Source: Pseudomonas fragi
GTDB lineage: Bacteria > Pseudomonadota > Gammaproteobacteria > Pseudomonadales > Pseudomonadaceae
Reading direction: 5' to 3'
DNA: 64,000 nt
Assembly (NCBI RefSeq): GCF_025426255.1
Contig: NZ_CP104861.1
Location: 310,001 to 374,000 of the forward strand
Part shown: in pieces, positions 1 through 10,591 of the stretch
How positions within the stretch are numbered: position 1 is the first letter of the stretch
Layout: every line of letters starts with the position of its first letter
Program-made: the position numbers and the translations under genes
Notes under the pieces: generated by a model
Told to the model about the DNA's origin: nothing
The model's input: only the letters and a program-made list of their open reading frames with translations
The model's database searches: none

Positions 1-1
1 C

Positions 2-1600
2 GACCCGCTGGAAATGGACCGTCATTCCTTGCTGCAGCAATTGTCCCGCGCTCTGTTCGAGTCGGCGTCGGACTTGCTCGATCTTAAAGCCACACTGGCG
101 GCCCGCTGTCAGGATGCGCACGGCCTGTTGCAAAAGCAGGCGCGGGTAAACACCCAGTTGCAAGAAGGCCTGATGGGCACGCGCATGGTGCCGTTCGAGC
201 GCGTGTTACCGCGGCTTAAACGCGTGGTGCGTCAGGTGGCGAGCGAACTGGGCAAGCACGTTGAATTCAACGTGATCAATGCTGAAGCCGAAATCGACCG
301 CAACGTTCTTGAACGTATGGTGGCGCCGTTGGAGCACATGCTGCGCAACGCCGTCGACCACGGGCTTGAGCCTGCCGAGATCCGCCAGGCAAGTGGTAAG
401 CCGGAGCAGGGCCTGATCAGCCTGGAGTTGTCTTACGAAGGCGGCGATGTGGTGTTCGACATGCACGATGATGGTGCTGGAGTGCCGCTTGAAGCCGTGC
501 GCCGCAAAGCCATTTTACGCGGCCTGCTGGACCCCGAGGCCACGGTCAGTGACCGCGAAGTGTTGCAGTTCATCCTGCAGCCGGGGTTTTCTACGGCTGA
601 AAAAATCACCCAGATCTCCGGGCGCGGCGTCGGCATGGACGTGGTGCATGAAGAAGTGCGTCAGTTGGGCGGCAGTATGACCATCGACTCGGTGGTCGGG
701 CAGGGCGTGCACTTTCAGATCCGCCTGCCGTTCAGCGTTTCGCTCAACCGAGCCTTGATGGTGCAGTGTGCCGACGAGCAATACGCCATCTCGCTCGACA
801 CTGTCGAAGGCATCGTGCGCGTCATGCCCAACGAGCTGGAGGGTTACTACCAGCTCAACCCGCCGCTGTATCACTACGGCGGGCAAACCTACGAACTGCG
901 TTACCTCGGCGAATTGCTGCAAACCGTAGGCAAACCCAAGCTGGTGGGCGAGAGCCATTCATTGCCGGTGCTGTTGGTACATTGCCAGGATCAGCGCGTG
1001 GCCTTGCAGGTCGACGCATTGGCGGGCTCGCGAGAAATAGTGGTCAAAAGTCTCGGCCCGCAATTTACCGGGGTGCAGGGGTTGTCGGGCGCGACCATCC
1101 TTGGGGATGGTCGGGTGGTGCTGATCCTCGATCTGCTGGCTTACATTCGCGCGCATCAGGCGCGTCAGCCGTTACAACGGGCGCATCACGAAGCGGTCGG
1201 CGCCCTTGAATTTATTCCGGCCGTGCGCCCGCCGCTGGTGCTGGTAGTGGACGACTCGGTCACCGTGCGCAAAGTCACTAGCCGTCTGCTGGAGCGCAAC
1301 GGTATGAACGTCATCACCGCCAAAGACGGGGTCGACGCCATGAGCGTGCTCGAAGACCACACCCCCGACCTGATGCTGCTGGACATTGAAATGCCGCGCA
1401 TGGACGGCTTCGAGGTGGCAACCCGTGTGCGCAACGACCCGCGCCTTAAAGACTTGCCGATCATCATGATCACCTCGCGCACCGGGCAAAAACACCAGAA
1501 CCGGGCGATGGCCATTGGCGTCAACGACTACCTGGGCAAGCCGTATCAAGAGTCGGTGTTGCTGGAACGCATCGCCTACTGGAGCAACTTTCATGCTTGA
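2..1600 (+). CDS. chpA: ChpA, C-terminal part of hybrid chemosensory histidine kinase (5' truncated by window edge)
   Basis: This is the carboxyl end of a CheA-type kinase with a fused receiver, as in the Chp system that controls type IV pilus twitching in Pseudomonas. The frame is open from base 2, so the gene begins outside the window; 532 codons are visible. Counting from the Met at base 14, the N box lies near residues 101-120 (NAVDHGLEP), the ATP-lid glycines at about 151-158 (HDDGAGVP) and 193-199 (GRGVGMD), then a CheW-like domain to about 360. A receiver domain starts near 410 with VDDS and has phospho-acceptor Asp457 in DIEMPRMDG. The Hpt domains are not visible. It overlaps chpC by 8 bp, so the two are probably translationally coupled. 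The name rests on architecture plus the chpC neighbour. Confidence 0.93.
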   Translation, partial: DPLEMDRHSLLQQLSRALFESASDLLDLKATLAARCQDAHGLLQKQARVNTQLQEGLMGTRMVPFERVLPRLKRVVRQVASELGKHVEFNVINAEAEIDRNVLERMVAPLEHMLRNAVDHGLEPAEIRQASGKPEQGLISLELSYEGGDVVFDMHDDGAGVPLEAVRRKAILRGLLDPEATVSDREVLQFILQPGFSTAEKITQISGRGVGMDVVHEEVRQLGGSMTIDSVVGQGVHFQIRLPFSVSLNRALMVQCADEQYAISLDTVEGIVRVMPNELEGYYQLNPPLYHYGGQTYELRYLGELLQTVGKPKLVGESHSLPVLLVHCQDQRVALQVDALAGSREIVVKSLGPQFTGVQGLSGATILGDGRVVLILDLLAYIRAHQARQPLQRAHHEAVGALEFIPAVRPPLVLVVDDSVTVRKVTSRLLERNGMNVITAKDGVDAMSVLEDHTPDLMLLDIEMPRMDGFEVATRVRNDPRLKDLPIIMITSRTGQKHQNRAMAIGVNDYLGKPYQESVLLERIAYWSNFHA

Positions 1601-2045
1601 TCATCGCGTGGGCAGCCTGACCGGTTTGCTGCTACCACTGGCCGACCGCTACTTGCTGCTGCCCAACGTAGCGATAGCCGAGCTGATCGGTTGGCAGCGC
1701 GGCGACCCGAGCAGCGATTCACCGCCTTGGCACCTGCGCCAGATCACCTGGCGCGACCGCGAACTGCCATTGATCAGCTTTGAAGCGGCCTGCGGTAGCC
1801 CCGTCGTTATTGGTGAGCGGGCACGTATCGTCGTGCTCAACACCCTGGGCGGCGATTCCCGGCTCAAATTTATCGCCATGGTGGTGCAAGGCATCCCGCG
1901 TTCTTACCGTCTGGACAGCCAACTGAGTTTTGTCGACGTCCCGCTCAGCCCGCTGGAGCGTGCGGCGGTGCAGGTGGGCGATCATGTAGCGAAAATCCCG
2001 GATTTGCTGGCGCTGGAACGATTGGTGTTGGGCGAGAAGGAATGA
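1593..2045 (+). CDS. chpC: ChpC, CheW-like chemotaxis adaptor
   Basis: A single CheW-like domain protein of 150 residues, expected to link a chemoreceptor to the ChpA kinase at the cell pole. The ATG at 1593 lies inside the chpA stop region (MLDHRVGSL start); the open frame extends further upstream, but that part would overlap the receiver domain of chpA and has no family likeness. Visible features are the hydrophobic strand pattern LLPLADRYLLLPNVAIAEL and the conserved late segment RSYRLDSQLSFVDVPLSP. It is the last gene of the chp operon here and is followed directly by a family A repeat. Assignment as ChpC rather than another CheW rests on position. Confidence 0.88.
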   Translation: MLDHRVGSLTGLLLPLADRYLLLPNVAIAELIGWQRGDPSSDSPPWHLRQITWRDRELPLISFEAACGSPVVIGERARIVVLNTLGGDSRLKFIAMVVQGIPRSYRLDSQLSFVDVPLSPLERAAVQVGDHVAKIPDLLALERLVLGEKE

Positions 2046-2050
2046 AAACC

Positions 2051-2157
2051 TGTAGTCGCTGACGAGGCACGAGGCTGCGATGGGCGACGAAGCGGCCCCT
2101 GCTTTTGAAGGTCCTGCGGCCCTTATCGCAGCCTCGCTGCGCTCCTCAGCGGCTACA
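2051..2157. repeat. Family A intergenic palindromic repeat (copy 1)
   Basis: Bounded by TGTAG and CTACA, with arms containing GAGGCTGCGAT and ATCGCAGCCTCG that can fold into one long hairpin. It lies 5 bp after the chpC stop and may act as its transcript end. Bases 2158-2303 hold no gene that I can support. Confidence 0.8.
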
Positions 2158-2303
2158 AGTGTGTGCGGTACAAAGCATGTGAGGGCAAACCTGCTCTCAC
2201 GGCTGCTCGACGATCGCCGCATTGCCCTTTAATTTCGCAACCCCGACCCTTATCTCTTAACCGGGTGACGCAGTCGCACTGTCAGTTCTTGAGGATGTTG
2301 CAC

Positions 2304-2921
2304 ATGTATCACGGCGAAAAGCTAAACGCCTGGACCCACCTGTTGGGAGCTGTTGCGGCAGCAGTAGGCAGCATTTGGTTATTGGTGATGGCGTGCCTCG
2401 ACGGCAGCCCGCAAAAGATTGTCAGTGTGGCGATTTATGGTGTCACGCTGGTGTTGCTGTACAGCGTGTCGACCGTGTACCACAGCGTGCGCGGGCGTTC
2501 GAAGGTGATCATGCAGAAGTTCGATCATCTGTCGATTTACCTGTTGATCGCCGGTAGTTACACCCCTTTTTGCCTGGTCACTCTGCACGGGCCGTGGGGT
2601 TGGTCGCTGTTCGGAATTGTCTGGGGCATGGCGGTGATCGGCATGCTGCAGGAGATCAAGCCCCGCTCCGAAGCGCGCATTCTGTCTATCGTGATTTACG
2701 CGGTAATGGGCTGGATTGTGCTGGTGGCTGTCAAGCCGTTGCTGGCGGCGCTGGGCACCGCTGGCTTTATCTGGCTGGCCGCTGGCGGGGTGATGTACAC
2801 CGTGGGGATTATCTTTTTTGCCCTGGATCACCGTCTGCGTCATGCCCACGGCATTTGGCATCTGTTCGTGATTGCCGGCAGCCTGCTGCACTTTGTGGCC
2901 ATCGCGCATTACGTGATCTGA
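2304..2921 (+). CDS. Hemolysin III / PAQR-family membrane protein
   Basis: A 205-residue integral membrane protein of the hemolysin III (YqfA, PAQR) family with about seven hydrophobic segments. It has the family's conserved start YHGEKLNAWTHLLGA, the mid-protein S-x3-H of YSVSTVYHSV, FDHLSIYLLIAGSYTPFCL and a late HGIWHLFVIAGSLLHF. Conserved His and Asp residues in this family are metal-binding and hydrolase-like. The cellular role in Pseudomonas is not settled, and hemolysis should not be assumed. The ATG at 2304 is chosen because GAGG lies 9 bp before it; an in-frame ATG at 2295 abuts that GAGG. It converges with the next gene across 10 bp. Confidence 0.9.
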   Translation: MYHGEKLNAWTHLLGAVAAAVGSIWLLVMACLDGSPQKIVSVAIYGVTLVLLYSVSTVYHSVRGRSKVIMQKFDHLSIYLLIAGSYTPFCLVTLHGPWGWSLFGIVWGMAVIGMLQEIKPRSEARILSIVIYAVMGWIVLVAVKPLLAALGTAGFIWLAAGGVMYTVGIIFFALDHRLRHAHGIWHLFVIAGSLLHFVAIAHYVI

Positions 2922-2931
2922 CTCAGGGCAA

Positions 2932-3780
2932 CTAAGCTTGCGGCTTGGGTTTTTTGGTGTCACTGCGAATCTGCGCATGACTGATCAGGGCAAAGATAAA
3001 GCTGCCACCGATGATATTGCCGGCCAGGGTCGGGCCGGCAAATATCAGCCAGAAGTCTTTCCAGGGCAGTTCACCGGCAAACACCAGATACGACACTTCA
3101 GCCGTACCGACCACGATGTGGGTGAAGTCGCCCAGCGCCATCAGGTAGGTGATGAGGATGATGATCCACATCTTGGCGCTCTCCATGGACGGGATCATCC
3201 ACACCATCGTCGCGATCATCCAGCCCGAGATGATGCCCTTGGAAAACATCTGACTGACGTCGTTCTCCATGACCTTGTGCCCTATTTCCAGGAAAGCCTT
3301 GTCGGTCTGGGTGTCGAAAATCGGCAAGTGCAACATCACATAAGCCACCAGCAAGGTGCCCATCAGGTTGCCCACCAGCACCACAGCCCACAATCGGAGC
3401 AGACGCCCGAAATTGCTCAGCGTGGGTTTGCTCATGATCGGCAGTACGGCAGTCAGGGTATTTTCGGTGAACAATTGCTGGCGGGAGAGGATGACGGCCA
3501 AAAAGCCGGCGCAGTAGCCGAAGCTGGCTATGACCTTGAAGGCTTCGCCGCTGGGCAGGCGCGAGTTGAGCAACCCCATGGCCATAAGCGACAGGCCCAT
3601 TGTGAGCCCGGCGGCCAGTGCCGACCAGAACAGGGCGGCGATGCTGCGCTCCAGCTCCTGATCACCCTGCAAACGAATGATTTCGTGCAGGACCGCTGCG
3701 CGCGGAGGCTGGTTTTTGGTGACGTCGTGCTTTTCTTCAGCCGACAGGTTGGGGGTTTTGCCGCTGTTTTGGGTGTCCAT
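2932..3780 (-). CDS. Formate/nitrite transporter (FNT) family channel protein
   Basis: A 282-residue inner-membrane protein resembling the FNT family, closest in type to YfdC-like members. After a hydrophilic N-terminal stretch of about 45 residues come six hydrophobic segments, beginning with IAALFWSALAAGLTMGLSLMAMGLL. The FNT-like glycine-rich turn FAGPTLAGNIIGGSFIFALI is near the end. FNT proteins form pentameric channels for small monovalent acids, but the substrate here is unknown and no formate or nitrite metabolism genes are adjacent. No good ribosome-binding site precedes the ATG at 3780, so the start is uncertain. Confidence 0.85.
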   Translation of the reverse strand: MDTQNSGKTPNLSAEEKHDVTKNQPPRAAVLHEIIRLQGDQELERSIAALFWSALAAGLTMGLSLMAMGLLNSRLPSGEAFKVIASFGYCAGFLAVILSRQQLFTENTLTAVLPIMSKPTLSNFGRLLRLWAVVLVGNLMGTLLVAYVMLHLPIFDTQTDKAFLEIGHKVMENDVSQMFSKGIISGWMIATMVWMIPSMESAKMWIIILITYLMALGDFTHIVVGTAEVSYLVFAGELPWKDFWLIFAGPTLAGNIIGGSFIFALISHAQIRSDTKKPKPQA

Positions 3781-3848
3781 GAGGTTTCATGACCGTTGGC
3801 GTGTGTAAGCGTACGACACGCGCGGGGGCCAGCTGTTCACTCATGCCT

Positions 3849-3933
3849 GTGGGAGTTGGCTTGTCAGCGATGCAAACGACTCGGTATGCCAGAGAGGCCT
3901 TCGTCATGCATTCGCCGGCAAGCCGGCTCCCAC
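3849..3933. repeat. Divergent family C (REP-like) inverted pair
   Basis: GTGGGAG...CTCCCAC ends, with the inner right arm GCCGGCAAGCCGGCTCCCAC. This arm sequence differs from the GAGCGAGCCTGCTCGCGA form of other copies in the window, so it belongs to another REP subgroup. It lies between the FNT gene and the thioesterase gene. Confidence 0.75.
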
Positions 3934-3950
3934 AAAGCCCGGGGGATTAA

Positions 3951-4352
3951 TCAGTCTTTCTTTTCATCGTCGAACTGATCTTTGACGTACTTGATTTCGG
4001 TACGCCCGTGCGGCGCCGGCAAGCCGTCTTCGCCCAGGTTGACGAAAACCATTTTGTCGACGGTCAGGATGCTTTTGCGGGTGATCTTGTTGCGCACTTC
4101 GCAGGTCAGGGTGATCGAGGTGCGCCCGAATTCGGTAGCAGTAATACCCAGCTCGATGATGTCGCCTTGGCGTGAGGCGCTGACAAAATTGATTTCGGAG
4201 ATGTACTTGGTCACCACGCGCTGGTTGCCCAGTTGGACGATGGCGTAGATCGCGGCTTCTTCGTCGATCCAGCGCAGCAGGCTGCCACCGAACAGGGTGC
4301 CGTTGGGGTTGAGGTCTTCGGGTTTAACCCATTTGCGGGTGTGAAAATTCAT
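3951..4352 (-). CDS. Hotdog-fold acyl-CoA thioesterase
   Basis: A 133-residue single hotdog domain of the YciA/acyl-CoA thioesterase type, which hydrolyses acyl-CoA to free acid and CoA in the cytoplasm. The typical catalytic segment is NPNGTLFGGSLLRWIDEEAA, followed by the strand pattern VTKYISEINFVSASRQGDIIELG. The start at 4352 has AGGAG 5 bp upstream. It is a single-gene unit, divergent from ahcY with about 120 bp to that promoter. The substrate chain length cannot be read from the sequence. Confidence 0.88.
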   Translation of the reverse strand: MNFHTRKWVKPEDLNPNGTLFGGSLLRWIDEEAAIYAIVQLGNQRVVTKYISEINFVSASRQGDIIELGITATEFGRTSITLTCEVRNKITRKSILTVDKMVFVNLGEDGLPAPHGRTEIKYVKDQFDDEKKD

Positions 4353-4470
4353 ATTCGCTCCTGACCGTCTTGCCTTAGATGCCTGCCATGATGTCAGACC
4401 ACAGCCCTCATCTCTATTAACCTTGGACTATGGTCTCGATTAAGCAAATCAAAATGCCGTGGATAAATCC

Positions 4471-4499
4471 TTGGGAACATCGGCGCGGATGGCTATAAT
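4471..4499 (+). promoter_or_regulatory. Sigma-70 promoter of ahcY
   Basis: TTGGGA at 4471-4476 and a perfect TATAAT at 4494-4499, with a 17-bp spacer. Transcription would begin near 4506, giving a leader of about 170 nt that carries the SAH riboswitch. Confidence 0.85.
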
Positions 4500-4550
4500 C
4501 ACCCCCGCTTCAAAACGGTCATTTTTACCCAGTACCGTTCCCGCCACCTG

Positions 4551-6086
<1,536 letters not shown>

Positions 6087-6090
6087 TTAA

Positions 6091-6127
6091 AAAAGGCGGT
6101 CAGGCTTGCACTGACCGCCTTTTTTTT
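6091..6127 (+). terminator. Rho-independent terminator after ahcY
   Basis: Stem AAGGCGGTCAG / CTGACCGCCTT around a short loop, followed by a run of T. It starts 4 bp after the ahcY stop codon. Confidence 0.95.
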
Positions 6128-6188
6128 GTGTGAGAGTTCAGCGTCAGGGGGCGCCTTAACCCCCCTTCGCGTACGCAAGGGTATTCCC

Positions 6189-7034
6189 ATGTCTCAAGAC
6201 CGTCGTTTCAGCTTCGAGTTCTTCCCGACCAAGACCGATGCTGGACATGAAAAACTGATGAACACGGCTCGCCAACTGGCGACCTACAACCCGGATTTTT
6301 TCTCCTGTACCTATGGTGCCGGTGGCTCGACCCGCGACCGCACGATCAATACCGTGCTGCAGCTGGAGAGCGAAGTAAAAGTGCCTGCGGCTCCGCACCT
6401 GTCGTGCGTGGGTGACAGCAAGGCCGATTTGCGCGGCCTGTTGACCCAGTACAAGGCTGCAGGCATCAAGCGCATCGTTGCCCTGCGTGGCGACCTGCCT
6501 TCGGGCATGGGCATGGCCAGCGGCGAGTTGCGCTACGCCAATGACCTGGTGAGTTTCATTCGGGAAGAAACCGGTGATCACTTCCATATCGAAGTGGCTG
6601 CTTACCCGGAGATGCACCCGCAAGCGCGCAACTTCGAAGATGATATCAGCAACTTCGTGCGCAAGGCCCACGCTGGCGCTGACAGCGCGATCACCCAGTA
6701 CTTTTTCAACGCCGACAGCTACTTCCGTTTTGTCGAGCGCGTGGAAGCTGCGGGCGTGATGATTCCTGTTGTGCCGGGCATCATGCCGATCACCAACTAC
6801 AGCAAGCTGGCGCGATTCTCTGACGCTTGTGGCGCAGAAATCCCACGCTGGATTCGCAAGCAACTTGAAGCCTACGGCGACGATACGCAGAGCATCCAGG
6901 CGTTTGGCGAACAGGTTATCAGCGAAATGTGCGAACGCCTGCTGGACGGCGGCGCACCGGGGTTGCACTTCTATACCCTGAACCAGGCTGATCCGAGCTT
7001 GGCGATCTGGAACAACCTGAAGCTGCCACGCTGA
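6189..7034 (+). CDS. metF: Methylenetetrahydrofolate reductase
   Basis: A 281-residue FAD-dependent TIM-barrel enzyme that reduces 5,10-methylene-THF to 5-methyl-THF, the methyl donor for methionine synthesis from homocysteine. Signature segments are FSFEFFPTKTD at the N-terminus, FSCTYGAGGSTRDRT, and ITQYFFNADSYFRF. The start at 6189 follows AAGGG at 6177-6181 by 7 bp. The open frame upstream runs into the ahcY terminator and is not coding. Its position after ahcY links both genes to the methyl cycle. The Shine-Dalgarno can pair with CCCTT at 6163-6167 in a small hairpin. Confidence 0.97.
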   Translation: MSQDRRFSFEFFPTKTDAGHEKLMNTARQLATYNPDFFSCTYGAGGSTRDRTINTVLQLESEVKVPAAPHLSCVGDSKADLRGLLTQYKAAGIKRIVALRGDLPSGMGMASGELRYANDLVSFIREETGDHFHIEVAAYPEMHPQARNFEDDISNFVRKAHAGADSAITQYFFNADSYFRFVERVEAAGVMIPVVPGIMPITNYSKLARFSDACGAEIPRWIRKQLEAYGDDTQSIQAFGEQVISEMCERLLDGGAPGLHFYTLNQADPSLAIWNNLKLPR

Positions 7035-7043
7035 TTCAAGACC

Positions 7044-7162
7044 TGTAGCCGCGGCCGCAAGCTGCGATGGGTTTGGTGCGCCACTGCGACGCAGCGGCCC
7101 CGACCTTGATGCAGAAAGCGAAGACCCTTCGGTCCTTATCGCAGCCTGCGGCAGCGGCTACA
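7044..7162. repeat. Family A intergenic palindromic repeat (copy 2)
   Basis: TGTAGCCGCGGCCGCAAGCT at the left end and GCAGCCTGCGGCAGCGGCTACA at the right, so the ends are complementary. It lies 9 bp after the metF stop. No coding sequence is supported inside. Confidence 0.85.
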
Positions 7163-7236
7163 GGGTTTTTCTTGATGCCGGTCGCGGCTACAAAAAAGCC
7201 GTTGGGCAGCATGAAATCGGCGCGCCGTGATTGCTC

Positions 7237-7452
7237 TGTTATACTCCGGGCTTTCCGCCAGGCTTACGCCCGGCCGCTCGTCCTTGTACAAGCCACTCAA
7301 CCCCGCTACTGCGCAGCTCTTGCCCGCGCGAGCGGTGCGAATGAGCCTTGTGGACTGGAGCAGGACCGGACGGGATTGCGTCTCCTTAAACGCCATTCAC
7401 GCCAGGCAAGACTATCCCTTTGGGCCAAGCCCTAACTAGAACAGGATTTCTC
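7237..7452 (+). promoter_or_regulatory. Extended -10 promoter and long leader of rhlE
   Basis: TGTTATACT at 7237-7245 is an extended -10 element (TGn plus TATACT); the -35 region is weak. Transcription from here gives an untranslated leader of about 200 nt before the rhlE ATG. Nothing in the leader looks coding. It contains several short GC-rich inverted repeats, for example GGCTTACGCC near 7262. Long leaders are common on DEAD-box helicase genes. A regulatory role here is inference. Confidence 0.5.
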
Positions 7453-9306
7453 ATGTCCTTTGCTTCCCTCGGTCTCTCCGAGGCTTTAGTCCGCGCCATT
7501 GAAGCTGCGGGCTATACCGAGCCTACTCCGGTGCAACAGCGGGCCATTCCCGCCGTGTTGCAAGGTCGCGACCTGATGGTTGCGGCTCAGACAGGTACTG
7601 GTAAAACCGGCGGCTTCGCTCTTCCGATTCTGGAAAAGCTGTTTCCCAATGGCCACCCGGACAAATCCCAGCGCCACGGCCCACGCCAACCACGCGTGCT
7701 GGTCCTGACCCCAACCCGCGAACTTGCCGCCCAGGTGCACGAGAGCTTCAAGCTCTACGCCCGCGACTTGAAGTTCGTCAGCGCCTGCGTGTTTGGCGGT
7801 GTCGGCACCAACCCTCAGGTCCAGGCTCTGGCCCGTGGTGTTGACGTACTGGTTGCCTGCCCGGGTCGTTTGCTCGACCTGGCTGGTCAAGGCAGCGTTG
7901 ACTTGTCCCACGTTGAAATCCTGGTGCTCGACGAAGCTGACCGGATGCTCGACATGGGCTTCGTCCATGACGTGAAAAAAGTCCTCGCACGTCTGCCGTC
8001 CAAGCGTCAAAACCTGCTGTTTTCGGCGACGTTCTCCAAGGACATCACTGATCTGGCCGGCAAGTTGCTGCGCAACCCGGAACGCATCGAAGTTACGCCG
8101 CCCAACACTACGGTCGAGCGTATCGAACAGCGTGTTTTCCGTTTGCCTGCCACCCACAAGCGTGCGCTGCTGGCTCACTTGATCACCGCAGGCGCCTGGG
8201 AACAGGTTCTGGTCTTTACTCGTACCAAGCATGGCGCCAACCGCCTGGCTGAGTACCTGGACAAGCATGGCCTTAGCGCCGTAGCCATCCACGGTAACAA
8301 GAGCCAGAACGCGCGGACCAAAGCCCTGGCCGACTTTAAAGCCGGTGCCGTACGCATTCTGGTAGCGACCGATATTGCCGCTCGCGGTCTGGATATCGAT
8401 CAGCTGCCACACGTGGTCAACTTCGAGCTGCCAAACGTCGATGAAGACTACGTTCACCGTATCGGCCGTACTGGCCGTGCCGGTCGTTCGGGCGAGGCGA
8501 TCTCGCTGGTTGCTCCGGACGAAGAAAAACTGCTGAAAAGCATCGAGCGCATGACCCGCCAGAAAATCGCCGATGGCGACCTGATGGGTTTTGACTCCAG
8601 CACCGTAGAAGCTGAAAAGCCTGAAGTGCGCGAGCGTCCGGATGTGCGTAACCCGCGCAACCCGCCACGTGGTCCTCGTGGCGACGGTCCGGGTAACCCG
8701 GGCGGTGGCGGCGGTCGTAAAGACAAAGGCAAGGAAAAGAGCAAAGAGAAGCCAGCCGCTGCTCGTAGCGAGCGTCCTGCTCGTGAGCAAAAGCCGCGCG
8801 AGGCTCAACCTGCCCGTGAACAGCGTCAGCCAACCCCACGTTCGGACGCCAACCGTGCGCCGGACGAGTTCCGCGATGACGATGTAGACAACTTTGGTAA
8901 CCGCGCTGATTACGTCAGCCCGTACCAGAACAAAAACAACCAGAGCCGTGGCCGCCGTCCGGGTGCTCCTGCAACGGGTACTGGCACTGGCGCAGCGCCA
9001 GCAGCACGTACTGGTGGTCGTCAAAATGCTCCGCGTACCGGCAGCGGCGCCAGCACTGGCACACCGCCTGCCAAGCGCAGCGGTCCACGCAGCGGTGCCC
9101 CGCGTGACGGTCAAGCCCGTCGCGAAAATCGCCCGGCCCGTGACGATGCCCGTCAAGAGCCAGCGGTTAAAGGCCCACGTGAAAATCAGCCGAAGATCAT
9201 GCACAAGGAGTCGAAAAGCGATCGTTTCCCGACACCTGAGCAGCTCGATCAACTGCCGAACCGCCCTCGTGGTGAAAAGCCTGCGCTGTTGACTCGCAAC
9301 CGCTGA
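7453..9306 (+). CDS. rhlE: DEAD-box ATP-dependent RNA helicase, RhlE type
   Basis: A 617-residue RNA helicase. The two RecA-like domains fill about residues 1-375: the Q motif near PTPVQQRAI, motif I AQTGTGKT at 45-52, PTREL, DEAD at 160-163, SAT, and [11 protein letters not shown]. The remaining 240 or so residues form a disordered, basic Arg/Gly/Pro-rich tail ([13 protein letters not shown] and many PAR/RPAR repeats) of the kind that binds RNA non-specifically. RhlE proteins act in ribosome maturation and RNA turnover. The ATG at 7453 matches the family N-terminus ([11 protein letters not shown]); the frame open upstream lies in the leader. Followed by a repeat and a bidirectional terminator. 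Confidence 0.95.
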   Translation: MSFASLGLSEALVRAIEAAGYTEPTPVQQRAIPAVLQGRDLMVAAQTGTGKTGGFALPILEKLFPNGHPDKSQRHGPRQPRVLVLTPTRELAAQVHESFKLYARDLKFVSACVFGGVGTNPQVQALARGVDVLVACPGRLLDLAGQGSVDLSHVEILVLDEADRMLDMGFVHDVKKVLARLPSKRQNLLFSATFSKDITDLAGKLLRNPERIEVTPPNTTVERIEQRVFRLPATHKRALLAHLITAGAWEQVLVFTRTKHGANRLAEYLDKHGLSAVAIHGNKSQNARTKALADFKAGAVRILVATDIAARGLDIDQLPHVVNFELPNVDEDYVHRIGRTGRAGRSGEAISLVAPDEEKLLKSIERMTRQKIADGDLMGFDSSTVEAEKPEVRERPDVRNPRNPPRGPRGDGPGNPGGGGGRKDKGKEKSKEKPAAARSERPAREQKPREAQPAREQRQPTPRSDANRAPDEFRDDDVDNFGNRADYVSPYQNKNNQSRGRRPGAPATGTGTGAAPAARTGGRQNAPRTGSGASTGTPPAKRSGPRSGAPRDGQARRENRPARDDARQEPAVKGPRENQPKIMHKESKSDRFPTPEQLDQLPNRPRGEKPALLTRNR

Positions 9307-9313
9307 GTCCAAA

Positions 9314-9358
9314 GCGCCCTCACCCTAACTCTCTCCCAGAGGGGCAGGGTGAGGGGCT
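9314..9358. repeat. Family D short stem repeat (copy 1)
   Basis: CCCTCACCCT and AGGGTGAGGG form a 10-bp perfect stem around CTCTCCCAGAGGGG. It is the same element as at 24826-24874, and lies 7 bp after rhlE. Confidence 0.75.
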
Positions 9359-9372
9359 CTTGATTCACGCAT

Positions 9373-9413
9373 AAAAAAACGCCCCGGCTCTCGCAAGCCG
9401 GGGCGTTTTTTTT
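9373..9413. terminator. Bidirectional rho-independent terminator between rhlE and yceI
   Basis: Stem ACGCCCCGGCT / AGCCGGGGCGT with an A run on the left and a T run on the right, so it can serve the convergent rhlE and cybB-yceI transcripts. Confidence 0.95.
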
Positions 9414-9431
9414 AGCCGTATAAAAGCGCTA

Positions 9432-10007
9432 TTACTTGGCCTTCACGCCTTCCAGCGAGATGTCCAGGGTCAGCGTCTGGTCTGCGCCCGGGCTCTTGAT
9501 GCCGAAGTCGTTCAGGTTCACAGACGTGGTCGCGTTGAAGCCAGCGCGTTCGCCACCCCACGGGTCCTTGCCTTCGCCGTTGAACGTTGCCTTGAACGTC
9601 ACTGGCTTGGTCACGCCGTGCAGGGTCAGGTCGCCTGTTACGTCAGCTGTTTTCTCGCCAGTCGGTACAACCTTAGTCGACTTGAAGGTCGCTTCCGGGA
9701 ACTTGCTCACGTCCAGGAAATCTTTGCTGGCGATATGCTTGTCACGTTCTGCGTGGTTGGAGAACAGGCTGGCGGTTTTCAGGGTGACGTCAATTTTGCT
9801 GTCCGCAGGCTTGGCAGCGTCCCACGAGAAGGTGCCGCTCCAGTCCTTGAATGTGCCGTGAATAAAGCTGAAGCCCAGGTGGCTGACTTTCCAGTCGATA
9901 AAGGCGTGCTGGCCTTCCTTGTCGATGGTGTAGTCAGCAGCCATGGCCTGACCTGCGGTCAGCAGTGCAGTACCGAGTGCCAGCGCAGCGAGGGTCTTTT
10001 TCAACAT
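9432..10007 (-). CDS. yceI: YceI family periplasmic lipid-binding protein
   Basis: A 191-residue secreted protein with a typical signal peptide ([24 protein letters not shown]) and a YceI lipocalin-like domain from [22 protein letters not shown] onward. Conserved segments are [10 protein letters not shown]-like [29 protein letters not shown] and [12 protein letters not shown]. YceI proteins bind long-chain polyisoprenoids, and many are induced by alkaline pH or osmotic stress. The ATG at 10007 has AAGGA 8 bp upstream, and the signal peptide begins exactly there. It follows cybB by 32 bp on the same strand, an arrangement common for this pair. Confidence 0.94.
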   Translation of the reverse strand: MLKKTLAALALGTALLTAGQAMAADYTIDKEGQHAFIDWKVSHLGFSFIHGTFKDWSGTFSWDAAKPADSKIDVTLKTASLFSNHAERDKHIASKDFLDVSKFPEATFKSTKVVPTGEKTADVTGDLTLHGVTKPVTFKATFNGEGKDPWGGERAGFNATTSVNLNDFGIKSPGADQTLTLDISLEGVKAK

Positions 10008-10039
10008 GCGGTCTATTCCTTTTGAGTTGAGGTTGAGCA

Positions 10040-10591
10040 TCAGGCTTTGCGCCCCAGCATACGGGTCAGGGTCGCATCACGATCAATAAAGTGGTGCTTC
10101 AAAGCGATGAGGCCATGCAGCCCGGCAAAAATCACCACGGCCCACGCCAGGTACAGATGCACGACACCGGCCACATCGGCCTGATCGGGCAGGTTGGAAA
10201 TCAGTGCAGGTACTTCAAACAGGCCGAATACCGGGATGCCCACGCCTTCAGCGGTGGAGATCAGGTAGCCAGCGATCATTAGTGCAAACAAAGCCAGATA
10301 CAAAAAACCGTGGCCCAGTTTTGCGCCGATACGTGTTGCCTTGCTGTAGCTGGTCAGGGCAGGAGGCGCCGGGCTGATCCAGATCCATATGACACGTAGC
10401 AACATTACTGCGAGCAGCGTCAGACCAATGCTCTTGTGCAGGTCTGGCGCTTCTTTGCGCCAAGGGCTGTAGTAGTCCAGACCAACCATCCACAGACCCA
10501 GCGCGAACAATCCGAACACTGCCAACGCAACGGTCCAGTGCATGAAAATACTGACGGCACCATATCGAGAAGAAGAGTTACGTAGCTGCAT
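10040..10591 (-). CDS. cybB: Cytochrome b561
   Basis: A 183-residue integral membrane di-haem cytochrome b561 with four transmembrane helices. Candidate haem ligands are histidines in [37 protein letters not shown] and [14 protein letters not shown]. It transfers electrons from quinol in the inner membrane, and a superoxide:ubiquinone oxidoreductase activity is known for E. coli CybB. The ATG at 10591 is preferred because AGGA sits 8 bp upstream; an ATG three codons earlier has its SD too close. It is the first gene of an operon with yceI. Confidence 0.92.
   Translation of the reverse strand: MQLRNSSSRYGAVSIFMHWTVALAVFGLFALGLWMVGLDYYSPWRKEAPDLHKSIGLTLLAVMLLRVIWIWISPAPPALTSYSKATRIGAKLGHGFLYLALFALMIAGYLISTAEGVGIPVFGLFEVPALISNLPDQADVAGVVHLYLAWAVVIFAGLHGLIALKHHFIDRDATLTRMLGRKA

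Noticed and set aside
2938-3792. Plus-strand frame over the FNT gene
   Set aside because: His/Gln-rich shadow typical of antisense frames; the minus-strand protein has clear membrane helices.
7486-9312. Long minus-strand reading frame opposite rhlE (608 codons)
   Set aside because: It is the antisense shadow of the helicase gene, with no family likeness and a composition dictated by the codon bias of rhlE.
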